36,773 bases of DNA, from positions 1 through 36,773 of the forward strand of contig NZ_CAKVJB010000026.1 of assembly GCF_934754935.1 (NCBI RefSeq), in the 5' to 3' direction. Each line of letters starts with the position of its first letter. The first letter of the stretch is position 1. The DNA is from an uncultured Holdemanella sp. GTDB taxonomy: Bacteria > Bacillota_I > Bacilli_A > Erysipelotrichales > Erysipelotrichaceae. The translations under genes were made by a program, and so were the position numbers. The notes under the pieces are model-generated. The model did not search any database. It saw only the letters and a program-made list of their open reading frames with translations, and was not told the DNA's origin. Below, piece after piece: positions 7,276 through 14,594 of the stretch.

Positions 7276-7536
7276 ATGGATAGTATTCTTACTCTTATTG
7301 CACTTTTTGTGATTATATTTATTTTTTGGACATTAGCAAGCTGGCTACTTCCAATTATTTTACCAATCATCATTGTCTTTTGGATCATTTCCCTATTCAC
7401 AGGAAGAAGACATGTACATGTTCATACCTATAACAGTGCTCAAAATAATCAAGAGGAACAACCAAAATCAGCACCAAAACATGGAGCTATTGACGTAGAA
7501 TATACGGAACATGAAGATGATGGAGATGAACAATGA
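7276..7536 (+). CDS. Small membrane protein with charged C-terminal tail
   Basis: An 86-residue protein. Residues ~3-23 and ~24-43 are strongly hydrophobic (one long or two close membrane segments), then GRRHVHVHTY (positive and histidine-rich, likely cytoplasmic side) and an acidic tail with GAIDVEYTEHEDDGDEQ. GAGGT lies six bases before ATG. It overlaps the acetyltransferase by 4 bp (ATGA), so translation is coupled. I do not recognise the family; the VDVEY-like motif before an acidic tail is common in small Firmicutes membrane proteins. Confidence 0.8.
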   Translation: MDSILTLIALFVIIFIFWTLASWLLPIILPIIIVFWIISLFTGRRHVHVHTYNSAQNNQEEQPKSAPKHGAIDVEYTEHEDDGDEQ

Positions 7537-8438
7537 TTTGTCACAACAGTGTTGGTTATGATACACAAATCAAAGACTTGTTGATTAAATCTGCCTTCAA
7601 TATGGATGAAAAAGAAATTGATGCCTGGATGAAATATCAATATGATCCACAACACATGTTCTGCTTCTGGCAAGATGATAAGATTACTTCTTGTCTTCAA
7701 GTCACAAAAAGAACGATGATGTTTTTGGACCGACAAATACGTGTATCTGTGATTGGTATGGCCGCAACTTTACCTGATTATAGACAAAGAAAACAATTTT
7801 CTAGCTTATTAGATGCCGCCATTTCACAAGCTACCTATAACGATTTATTAACCATCACATATACAAATATGCCCAAATTATTTGAAGTCAAAAGCTTTCA
7901 GCATATTTCAAACACAAAAGAATATTGGATTGGAGCTCCACTATGTAGAAGCGGAAATCCTTTCCATGTGAAACAAAAAGCAGAGAATTTATACCCATTA
8001 TATTTCCAATTTATGCAGTATTTTGATGGCAGCATTTTATTAAGTGAAGATGAATTTGATCAACTCATTCAATACCATCAGAGTTTAGGAAAATCCATTG
8101 TCACAATCACAAATAAAGATAAACAACCAAAAGGATTTGCGATATATTCTACAAAAGATAAGCAAGCACATGTCGAAACCTTAATTTATTTTGACTCACA
8201 AGCCATTCAAGATCTTTTAAGTTATATATCCATAAACAATGAAGTGACATCCATTCTCATCAGTGAAAGTGAAAGATTCGATAAATTATTCCCATTACAT
8301 TTTCCAAGAATGGATAAAAAATTAATGGTCAGACTCAACAATTATAAATTATTTGATAAATTCTCTAATACAAATGTTAGAAACGCAAAAACAGCTTATG
8401 AACTATTAGAAAAGCCTACATGGAACCACTTCCAGTAG
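7533..8438 (+). CDS. GNAT family N-acetyltransferase (Eis-like layout)
   Basis: A 301-residue protein. The first ~130 residues fit a GNAT fold, with VSVIGMAATLPDYRQRKQFSSLL (about 71-93) matching the acetyl-CoA pyrophosphate loop in which R/Q-x-x-G/K residues bind CoA. The remaining part looks like a second degenerate GNAT plus C-terminal region, as in Eis-like enzymes, although 301 residues is short for full Eis (about 400). Start overlaps the previous gene by 4 bp. The stop codon TAG is inside the terminator stem at 8435-8443. Substrate unknown. Confidence 0.78.
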   Translation: MICHNSVGYDTQIKDLLIKSAFNMDEKEIDAWMKYQYDPQHMFCFWQDDKITSCLQVTKRTMMFLDRQIRVSVIGMAATLPDYRQRKQFSSLLDAAISQATYNDLLTITYTNMPKLFEVKSFQHISNTKEYWIGAPLCRSGNPFHVKQKAENLYPLYFQFMQYFDGSILLSEDEFDQLIQYHQSLGKSIVTITNKDKQPKGFAIYSTKDKQAHVETLIYFDSQAIQDLLSYISINNEVTSILISESERFDKLFPLHFPRMDKKLMVRLNNYKLFDKFSNTNVRNAKTAYELLEKPTWNHFQ

Positions 8439-8446
8439 GCTTTTTA
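8410..8446 (+). terminator. Strong bidirectional terminator between acetyltransferase and hydrolase genes
   Basis: AAAGCCTAC (8411-8419) pairs with GTAGGCTTT (8435-8443) and TGGAA (8421-8425) with TTCCA (8430-8434), with one bulged A. T-runs occur on both sides, so it can end both the + operon and the convergent minus gene at 8470. Confidence 0.92.
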
Positions 8447-8469
8447 TAAGACAATTTCTTCTTATCAAA

Positions 8470-9420
8470 TTAATTCTGCATATGAATCATTTCTTCTTCA
8501 ATCATTGGATACGAAATTAGTGCTTCACTATCCAAATTTTCATTAAACATATTCACACCACTAATTTGATGATTATTGTATGTCGTGTAATAGTAAATTC
8601 CATTTCTTAAGTCGCAACAAGAAGTATAAATTGTATATTCATACTTACCTGGTTCTACCTCACAAAGACCTTTTTGTTGCTCAACACTACCAATAATATG
8701 GAAATATTGACTCAAATCATTCTTATCACTTGTCGCATTCGCTCTTGTATAGGCAACACGCACAAATCTAGATCCACTCGACAAGTCTCCAGGAAGTCCC
8801 ATAGCTCCAAATCCACGTGAATACGCCTTTAAATCCAAGCCAAAATTATTTTCAGGCTGCTTATTTGATAAATACATATAATCATTCAAACGAAACAACT
8901 GCATAGGTAATGGCGGATTGTTTGTCAAAACATGCGTAGGATTCTCATGTACATGCATACCATCTTCCATACACTCAACGACAATGCTTTCATTTTCATC
9001 ACTAATCATATAGTGTAATTCAGCTACTGGAAAGCGCTCATTAAATGGTGTTGCACAAACATTCGTATTCTCTAATACGACTCTTGCCTCTTTGACACTA
9101 GCACATTGCGATAAGATCCAAGGAATAAATTCAAAGGCGGCTACATTGTTCTTACCTTCTTTTACTTCATAAAACTTTGCGTTTCCAACAAAGTTTAATC
9201 CAGCCATTCCCAAACCCTTCTCATTCATGGCATCGTAATATAATGGATACTCTTCAAATACATGTGCCATACCAACTATCGCATAATGACTTTCATGTTG
9301 ATCTAAATGTCTAAAATGAAAATCATAATTGCGCGGTGTGACAGCTACTTGTTCTCCATATGAAAACTCATAATCTAAATTCCTTCCAAAAAACTGATTA
9401 AAGCTTAATGCAGTACACAT
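8470..9420 (-). CDS. Choloylglycine hydrolase / bile salt hydrolase family Ntn-hydrolase
   Basis: A 316-residue linear-amide hydrolase. After removal of Met1 the catalytic nucleophile is Cys2 (MCTALSF). Other active-site positions visible are the Arg and Asp in FFGRNLDYE, Asn in THVLTNNPPL, and Arg in GLPGDLSSGSRFVR; YTIYTSCCDLRNGIYYYTTY is the C-terminal family signature. The GLPGDLSS and YTSC segments resemble bile salt hydrolases more than penicillin V acylases, but substrate cannot be settled from sequence. The frame runs to 9453, but AAGGAGATG precedes ATG 9420 and only that start exposes Cys2. Activity would fit a gut organism. A 28-bp dyad (9477-9504) lies upstream. Confidence 0.92.
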   Translation of the reverse strand: MCTALSFNQFFGRNLDYEFSYGEQVAVTPRNYDFHFRHLDQHESHYAIVGMAHVFEEYPLYYDAMNEKGLGMAGLNFVGNAKFYEVKEGKNNVAAFEFIPWILSQCASVKEARVVLENTNVCATPFNERFPVAELHYMISDENESIVVECMEDGMHVHENPTHVLTNNPPLPMQLFRLNDYMYLSNKQPENNFGLDLKAYSRGFGAMGLPGDLSSGSRFVRVAYTRANATSDKNDLSQYFHIIGSVEQQKGLCEVEPGKYEYTIYTSCCDLRNGIYYYTTYNNHQISGVNMFNENLDSEALISYPMIEEEMIHMQN

Positions 9421-9476
9421 TAAAATCATCTCCTTCTGCTTGTAGCTTAACACAAAGTGGATAAGAATTCACTTAT

Positions 9477-9504
9477 AATGAACAAATCAAAATATGTGTT
9501 CATT
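9477..9504. promoter_or_regulatory. 28-bp inverted repeat between hydrolase gene and candidate RNA
   Basis: AATGAACA (9477-9484), 12-bp spacer, TGTTCATT (9497-9504), perfect 8-bp arms. It overlaps the -35 of the + promoter at 9503 and touches CTTATA (9472-9477), which reads TATAAG on the minus strand as a possible -10 for the hydrolase. A shared operator is likely. Confidence 0.5.
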
Positions 9505-9531
9505 GCGTTCAGTACCAAAAAACTATATATT
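9503..9531 (+). promoter_or_regulatory. Promoter of candidate small RNA 2
   Basis: TTGCGT (9503-9508), 17-bp spacer, TATATT (9526-9531). Predicted transcription start near 9538, exactly before the first hairpin of the candidate RNA. Confidence 0.55.
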
Positions 9532-9537
9532 TTAAGT

Positions 9538-9668
9538 GTCATAAGAAATGCCTTATCTTATGATTAACCCTTTGGAAAATTATTCAACCCTGTAAACTCA
9601 AGATACATTTTTATCTTAATAATTTTCCTCTCCCTAAAGCAATGTCAAGCCCGGACATTGCTTTTTAT
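9538..9668 (+). ncRNA. Candidate small RNA 2
   Basis: About 130 nt with promoter, structure and terminator. Hairpin 1: TCATAAGA/TCTTATGA (9539-9546, 9556-9563). Hairpin 2: an 11-bp stem GGAAAATTATT/AATAATTTTCC (9574-9584, 9618-9628) enclosing AAGATA/TATCTT (9600-9605, 9612-9617) with a 15-nt one-sided bulge containing CAACCCTG. Then unpaired CCTCTCCCTAAAG, then an 11-bp terminator. The longest + reading frame is negligible. Antisense use as a leader for the hydrolase gene is less likely because the terminator T-run is on the + side. The exposed CU-rich run could base-pair with Shine-Dalgarno sequences. Confidence 0.55.
9636..9668 (+). terminator. Terminator of candidate small RNA 2
   Basis: AAAGCAATGTC (9636-9646) / GACATTGCTTT (9654-9664), perfect 11-bp stem, 7-nt loop, then T-rich tail. 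No + strand protein gene lies upstream. Confidence 0.9.
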
Positions 9669-9677
9669 TTTACGTAA

Positions 9678-9708
9678 AAGAAAAAAGCCATAAGTTTCCC
9701 TATGACTT
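9678..9708 (-). terminator. Terminator of the HAD/chromate-transporter operon
   Basis: On the minus strand AGTCATA (9707-9701) pairs with TATGGCT (9692-9686, one G-T pair), followed by TTTTTTCTTTT. The stem overlaps the stop codon of the transporter gene. Confidence 0.82.
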
Positions 9709-10255
9709 AAAACGCAAATACAATTCCTACAACCGCACTAGCTACAATAAACCAAATTGGATGTAATTTAGGTTTATACTTACTAAATGCAAGTAATACG
9801 AATAAACAAATAAATTGTTTCCAATGAAATGTAGAGAAAGTATAATCACCAAATAAAGTAGTCACCAAAATATCAATGGTTGCCACGGCAATAAAGGCAA
9901 CGACAGCTGGTTTTAATCCGGCAAAAATTTGTTGGACTAACTTTGCCTCTTTAAATTTCTCTAAGAAATTCGCAATGATACAAATAATGATCAAACTTGG
10001 TAAAACCAAACCAAGTGTTACAATAATCGAACCTAATACACCATATTGACTAAAGCCTACGTAGCTAGCCATATTGACACCCATTGGACCTGGTGTAGAT
10101 TCACTTACCGCAATCATTGTAGACAAATCACTCATTGTATACCAGCCATAACGAACCCCAATCTCTCTTAAGAATGGAATGGTCGCAAGACCGCCTCCTA
10201 CCGCAAATAGTCCAGTTTTGAAAAATTCTAAAAACATGAGTAATAACTTAGTCAT
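9707..10255 (-). CDS. Chromate transporter family protein, second half-subunit
   Basis: A 182-residue CHR-family half-transporter with about five membrane segments. It has the family signature near the N terminus, FKTGLFAVGGGLATIPFL, and the ESTPGPMGVNMASYVGF motif (about 51-67). Firmicutes usually carry CHR proteins as two adjacent short genes that act together as a heterodimer, and this pair fits. The family includes chromate/sulfate exporters, but physiological substrate is unknown. ATG overlaps the 3' end of the first half by 8 bp, with no strong ribosome site, suggesting coupled translation. Confidence 0.9.
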   Translation of the reverse strand: MTKLLLMFLEFFKTGLFAVGGGLATIPFLREIGVRYGWYTMSDLSTMIAVSESTPGPMGVNMASYVGFSQYGVLGSIIVTLGLVLPSLIIICIIANFLEKFKEAKLVQQIFAGLKPAVVAFIAVATIDILVTTLFGDYTFSTFHWKQFICLFVLLAFSKYKPKLHPIWFIVASAVVGIVFAF

Positions 10256-10796
10256 TTTTCTTTAACCATCCTATTCTAGAAAATACAACACCCGCAATAC
10301 CTGCACCAATCACAAGTAATACCGTAGAAACTTTGGTAAACATCGCAAAAATAAGGGCCACCGCAAAAATCAAGAAGCCAATCTTATTTTTAATATTACC
10401 CTTACCTAATTTTAATACCGCATTGATCATCAACATACATACAGCTACACGAATTCCATTTAGTGCATGTTGCACAATGGCTAAACTTGAAAAGTTTGTG
10501 ATCAAACCTGCAATCACACTAATGATGATAATAGATGGAGTTACTACACCTAATGTAGCCGCAATAGCTCCTGGAATACCAGCTTGGTAGTATCCAATAA
10601 AAGTCGATGTATTGACCGCAATAACACCGGGTGTACATTGGCCAATCGCATAATAGTCCATGACTTCATCTTCCGTAGCCCAATGATATTTTTCAATAAC
10701 TTCCTTTTGAATCATTGGCAACATGGCATATCCACCACCAAAAGTAAATAGACCCATCTTAAACCAAGAAACATATAATTGAATGAGTTTCTTCAT
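10248..10796 (-). CDS. Chromate transporter family protein, first half-subunit
   Basis: A 182-residue CHR half-transporter, homologous to its downstream partner: FKMGLFTFGGGYAMLPMIQ at the N terminus and IGQCTPGVIAVNTSTFIGY (about 51-69), then hydrophobic segments. AAGGAGAG lies before ATG and is part of the end of the HAD gene (the HAD stop is 1 bp upstream), so the three genes form one unit. The partner pair would make one antiparallel membrane transporter. Substrate not predictable. Confidence 0.9.
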   Translation of the reverse strand: MKKLIQLYVSWFKMGLFTFGGGYAMLPMIQKEVIEKYHWATEDEVMDYYAIGQCTPGVIAVNTSTFIGYYQAGIPGAIAATLGVVTPSIIIISVIAGLITNFSSLAIVQHALNGIRVAVCMLMINAVLKLGKGNIKNKIGFLIFAVALIFAMFTKVSTVLLVIGAGIAGVVFSRIGWLKKND

Positions 10797-10797
10797 T

Positions 10798-11616
10798 TTA
10801 CTCTCCTTTTAATACAAATTTTTCAATGACTTCACAAACAGCACCTTCTTCACAAGTAGCATTTGTGACATAGTCACAATCCGGTTTAATACCAGGCGCT
10901 GCATTTTGTACTCCAACACCTAAACCAGCATCTTTGATCATAGATAAATCGTTATAGTTATCCCCAATCGCAATCGTATCCTGAATATCAATATGTAATA
11001 GATCGGCTAATTTTTTAAGTCCAGCCCCCTTATTTACACCCTGATGATTAAATTCAATATAACGATTACTTGAATATGAAACATCCATATCATACGTAAT
11101 ATCCTTAAGATCACGATCAATGCTTTGAAGATATTCAAAATCTGTATTTGTATATAATACTTTCACAATTTCCTGACCCTTTAAAAAATCAAGATTCTGA
11201 TCAAATACCTCAATCATTTCCTGACGATTCTGCACATATCTTTTTTCATCTTCCGTTAAGTTATATGCATATACCGCGTCTTTAGTATATACATGAATGA
11301 CTACATCATACTTTAATCCACGCTTATATAATTCTTCAGCTTTTTCAAAAGAAATACCTTCAAAATGTAAAAGTCGATTGTCTTTATTTTCCGTGATAGC
11401 CCCACCATTATATGAAATCACATATTGATTGGCTTCATCAAAAAGATCCAATTCCTTTAATGTACCTTGTACAGTGTTATAGCCTCTTCCTGTTGCCAAT
11501 ACAAATTTAACACCTAAATCTTTCAACTTCTTAATAGCTTCAATATCTCTAGAATCAATTGTTCGATCGGGTTTGATCAAAGTTTCATCTAAATCACACG
11601 CAATTAACTTATACAT
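10798..11616 (-). CDS. HAD superfamily Cof-type phosphatase
   Basis: A 272-residue Cof/YidA-type HAD hydrolase. Motif I DLDETL (about 8-13) with nucleophile Asp8 and acid Asp10, motif II TGR near 42-44, a C2-type cap domain in the middle, and motif IV GDNYNDLSMI with the Mg-binding aspartates. These enzymes dephosphorylate sugar phosphates, FMN or similar small phosphates; the exact substrate cannot be read from sequence. GGGAGGG precedes ATG, and TATAAT (minus strand, 11648-11643) is a likely -10. First gene of the operon with the transporter pair. Confidence 0.9.
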   Translation of the reverse strand: MYKLIACDLDETLIKPDRTIDSRDIEAIKKLKDLGVKFVLATGRGYNTVQGTLKELDLFDEANQYVISYNGGAITENKDNRLLHFEGISFEKAEELYKRGLKYDVVIHVYTKDAVYAYNLTEDEKRYVQNRQEMIEVFDQNLDFLKGQEIVKVLYTNTDFEYLQSIDRDLKDITYDMDVSYSSNRYIEFNHQGVNKGAGLKKLADLLHIDIQDTIAIGDNYNDLSMIKDAGLGVGVQNAAPGIKPDCDYVTNATCEEGAVCEVIEKFVLKGE

Positions 11617-11661
11617 AAATACCCTCCCTTAGATATGGAAAAATTATAAACCATCTTTTTC

Positions 11662-11690
11662 CAAAAAAAAAGTAGCATTCAAGCTACTTA
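11662..11690 (-). terminator. Terminator of feoAB
   Basis: AAGTAGC (11670-11676) / GCTACTT (11683-11689), 7-bp stem, 6-nt loop, followed on the minus strand by nine T. The stop codon TAA is part of the stem. Confidence 0.9.
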
Positions 11691-14024
11691 TAATACAGAA
11701 CCAATCACATGAACAATAAAAGCTAAAACCCACGCAAGTACACATTGCCATGCCACTACACCAATCGCCCATCTTGCACCGAGTTCTCGTTTAATAGATG
11801 CGATAGCTGCAACACATGGTGAATAAATCAAGCAGAATACAAGTAAAGAAGCAGCAGATAGTGTAGTTAAGGCACTATGTACGCCACCTACAAATAGTAC
11901 TTGTAGAGTAGAAACAACACTTTCTTTCGCCATAAATCCACTGATCAATGAAGTCACAATACGCCAATCTTGAAGGCCTAATGGCGCAAATACAGGCGCA
12001 ATCCATCCGGCAACCATTGCCAAAATACTTTGACTTGAATCTTTGACCATTTCAAATTGTAAGTTAAAGCTCTGAAGGAACCATACAAGTACAGTGGCCA
12101 CAAAAATAACGGTAAAAGCTTTTTGTAAGAAATCCTTCGCCTTTTCCCACAACAATTGACTTACATTTTTTAATCCTGGCAAACGATAATTTGGAAGTTC
12201 CATCACAAACGGAACAGCTTCCCCTTTAAATAAAGTGTTTTTAAATAAGAACGCAACTAAAACACCTACGACAATGCCCAGCACGTATAGTCCTGTCATA
12301 ACTAAGCCACCTTGTTTTGGAAAGAACGCACTCACAAAGAAGGCATAAATTGGTAGTTTTGCGGTACAAGACATAAATGGCGTCAATAAAATCGTCATCT
12401 TACGATCTCTTTCACTCGGCAAAGTACGTGTTGACATAACGGCTGGTACCGTACATCCAAATCCAATCAATAAAGGAACAATACTTCTTCCGGATAATCC
12501 AATTTTTCTTAATAGTTTATCCATAAAGAAGGCTACACGCGCAATATATCCACTATCTTCCATCATAGATAAAAAGAAGAATAGTGTCACAATGATAGGT
12601 AAGAAAGATAATACAGAACCTACACCCGCAAAGATACCATCAATCACTAAACTGTGTACGGCATAGCTTACGTGAGCACTTGTCATCCATGCATCCACTA
12701 CTTGTGTGATCCAATCGATACCAAGTTCTAATAAACCTTGAAGCCATGCTCCAATCACATTAAATGTTAGATAGAATACAAGTAACATAATCCCAATAAA
12801 CATTGGAATTGCAGTATATTTACCGGTTAAAATACGGTCAATTTTTTCACTTCGAACACGCTCTTTACTTTCCTTAGGCTTTACTACAGTCTGTTCACAA
12901 ACCTTTTCAATAAAAGAAAAACGCATATCGGCAATGGCCGCACTGTGATCGAGTCCACGTTCTTTTTCCATTTGAAGCACAATGTGTTCAATCATTTCTT
13001 TTTCGTTTTCATCTAAATCCAAACGATCAAAAATCAAATTATCGCCTTCAATAATTTTACTAGCCGCAAAACGTAATGGAATATCCGCCTTTTTGGCATG
13101 ATCTTCAATTAAGTGGCAAATAGAGTGAATACAACGGTGAACAGCTCCACCAAAATCATCTTCTCCACAAAAATCTAAACGCCCCGGTCTTTCCTGATAT
13201 TTCGCAATATGAATCGCATGTTCGATCAATTCATCAACACCTTGGTTTTTAGCTGCAGAAATAGGTATAACCGGTACACCAAGCATAGCTTCCATACCAT
13301 TGATATCAATCGAACCTTGATTGTTGGCCACTTCATCCATCATATTTAATGCGACAACCATCGGAATATTCATTTCTAATAGTTGCATTGTCAAATATAG
13401 ATTTCGTTCAATATTAGTGGCATCCACAATATTGATAATAGCCTTAGGCTTATCGTTTAACACAAAATTACGTGATACAATTTCTTCACTTGTATAAGGT
13501 GACATTGAATAAATACCCGGTAAATCGGTCACCATTGTATTTGGATACCCTTTAATGGGGCCATCCTTTCGATCAACTGTTACCCCTGGAAAGTTTCCAA
13601 CATGTTGATTCGATCCTGTTAATTGATTAAACAAAGTGGTTTTTCCACAGTTTTGATTTCCAACCAAGGCATATGTCAAACAAGTTCCTTCTGGCAAAGG
13701 ATGCTCATCTGCCTTTACATGATATTTACCATTTTCACCAAGTCCAGGGTGAACTGTGTTATTTATATTTTCTGCACTCTCATGCTTTCTTGTTCTCTCA
13801 TCAATTAATTCAACTAATATTTTTTCAGCTTCATCTAAACGAAGCGACAATTCATAACCATGAATCTGTAGTTCCATTGGATCGCCCATAGGCGCAAACT
13901 TTACAACTGTAACCTCAGCACCAGGTATAACTCCCATATCTAGAAAGTGTTGTCTTAATGCACCCGTTCCTCCAACGGCCTTAATCAATGCACTCTGTCC
14001 TATTTTTAGCTCTTTTAACGTCAT
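11688..14024 (-). CDS. feoB: FeoA-FeoB fusion, ferrous iron transporter
   Basis: A 778-residue fusion. Residues 1-75 form a FeoA SH3-like domain (LGQSALI...GVIPGAEVTVVKFAPMGDP). A linker follows, then FeoB: the G domain with G1 GNQNCGKTT (122-130), G3 DLPG and G4 NMMD, the helical GDI domain, and the membrane part with its two Gate motifs (LLIGFGCTVPAVMSTRTL and VAAIASIKRELG regions). It imports Fe2+ across the cytoplasmic membrane. Single-gene feo locus: no separate feoA or feoC nearby. GGAGG is seven bases before ATG 14024. Its own promoter is at 14051-14078. An iron repressor site was not clearly visible. Confidence 0.95.
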   Translation of the reverse strand: MTLKELKIGQSALIKAVGGTGALRQHFLDMGVIPGAEVTVVKFAPMGDPMELQIHGYELSLRLDEAEKILVELIDERTRKHESAENINNTVHPGLGENGKYHVKADEHPLPEGTCLTYALVGNQNCGKTTLFNQLTGSNQHVGNFPGVTVDRKDGPIKGYPNTMVTDLPGIYSMSPYTSEEIVSRNFVLNDKPKAIINIVDATNIERNLYLTMQLLEMNIPMVVALNMMDEVANNQGSIDINGMEAMLGVPVIPISAAKNQGVDELIEHAIHIAKYQERPGRLDFCGEDDFGGAVHRCIHSICHLIEDHAKKADIPLRFAASKIIEGDNLIFDRLDLDENEKEMIEHIVLQMEKERGLDHSAAIADMRFSFIEKVCEQTVVKPKESKERVRSEKIDRILTGKYTAIPMFIGIMLLVFYLTFNVIGAWLQGLLELGIDWITQVVDAWMTSAHVSYAVHSLVIDGIFAGVGSVLSFLPIIVTLFFFLSMMEDSGYIARVAFFMDKLLRKIGLSGRSIVPLLIGFGCTVPAVMSTRTLPSERDRKMTILLTPFMSCTAKLPIYAFFVSAFFPKQGGLVMTGLYVLGIVVGVLVAFLFKNTLFKGEAVPFVMELPNYRLPGLKNVSQLLWEKAKDFLQKAFTVIFVATVLVWFLQSFNLQFEMVKDSSQSILAMVAGWIAPVFAPLGLQDWRIVTSLISGFMAKESVVSTLQVLFVGGVHSALTTLSAASLLVFCLIYSPCVAAIASIKRELGARWAIGVVAWQCVLAWVLAFIVHVIGSVL

Positions 14025-14050
14025 GCATATCCCTCCCCCAATTAGTTAAA

Positions 14051-14078
14051 ATTATAATCATCTTATGCGAGTAGTCAA
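14051..14078 (-). promoter_or_regulatory. feoAB promoter
   Basis: Minus strand TTGACT (14078-14073), 16-bp spacer, TATAAT (14056-14051), about 27 bp before the start codon. The AT-rich sequence around the -10 could hold a Fur/DtxR-type site, but I could not align a convincing box. Confidence 0.7.
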
Positions 14079-14099
14079 TTACAGTACTTGATATTTTTA

Positions 14100-14128
14100 T
14101 TGACACAATCTATTCACTTGTTTACAAT
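14100..14128 (+). promoter_or_regulatory. marR-MATE operon promoter
   Basis: Consensus-quality promoter: TTGACA (14100-14105), 17-bp spacer, TACAAT (14123-14128). Start of transcription expected near 14135, in the middle of the dyad at 14119-14149. Confidence 0.85.
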
Positions 14129-14149
14129 TGAACTGTTCACAAGTAAACA
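14119..14149. promoter_or_regulatory. MarR-type operator (autoregulation)
   Basis: A 31-bp imperfect palindrome centred on 14134. Inner arms TGAAC/GTTCA (14129-14133, 14135-14139) and outer arms TGTTTAC/GTAAACA (14119-14125, 14143-14149) match perfectly; only three pairs between them do not. It covers the -10 and start site, so a bound repressor would block the marR-MATE operon. Confidence 0.75.
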
Positions 14150-14161
14150 TTAGGAGGGCAT

Positions 14162-14593
14162 ATGTTGACGATAGAAGAATTTTTACGCTTATCCAATCGA
14201 TTGCGTGAATATTATGGTAAACAAATCAAAGATCGATTTGCAGAATATACATTTTCACCAAACGAAATCTCGATATTGATTTTACTACAAAACAATAATT
14301 CCATTACGACAAGCACACAGCTACGTGTTGTATTAGGCGTTTCAAAAGCTTTAGTATCTCGAAGCGTAACAAGTTTAGAACAAAAGGGATTGATCACAGT
14401 TAAAGGAATTCCAAACGATAAAAGAATCTCCCATATTGAATTAACCGAAAATGCGATTCCTGTATTAGAAAAAATTTCTATTGAGATTGAAAAAATCAAT
14501 CAAGTATTATTTAAGGATATTCCTACAAAAGATATTCAATGCATGATTGAGACAATGAATAAAATGAATGAAAAAATAGAAGGAGCAAATTAA
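14162..14593 (+). CDS. MarR family transcriptional regulator
   Basis: A 143-residue winged-helix MarR protein. The recognition region is STQLRVVLGVSKALVSRSVTSLEQKGLI (about 54-82), followed by the wing with PNDKRISHIELTE (the family's D-x-R motif). These regulators usually repress a linked efflux gene and let go when a small toxic ligand binds. AGGAGG lies four bases before ATG (a TTG one codon later would be spaced better). It is 1 bp before the MATE gene and follows a dyad over its own promoter. Confidence 0.92.
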   Translation: MLTIEEFLRLSNRLREYYGKQIKDRFAEYTFSPNEISILILLQNNNSITTSTQLRVVLGVSKALVSRSVTSLEQKGLITVKGIPNDKRISHIELTENAIPVLEKISIEIEKINQVLFKDIPTKDIQCMIETMNKMNEKIEGAN

Positions 14594-14594
14594 A

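Noticed and set aside
14025..14099. Fur or DtxR box in the feoAB promoter
   Set aside because: AT-rich with partial symmetry only; I could not align it to a known iron-box consensus with enough matches.
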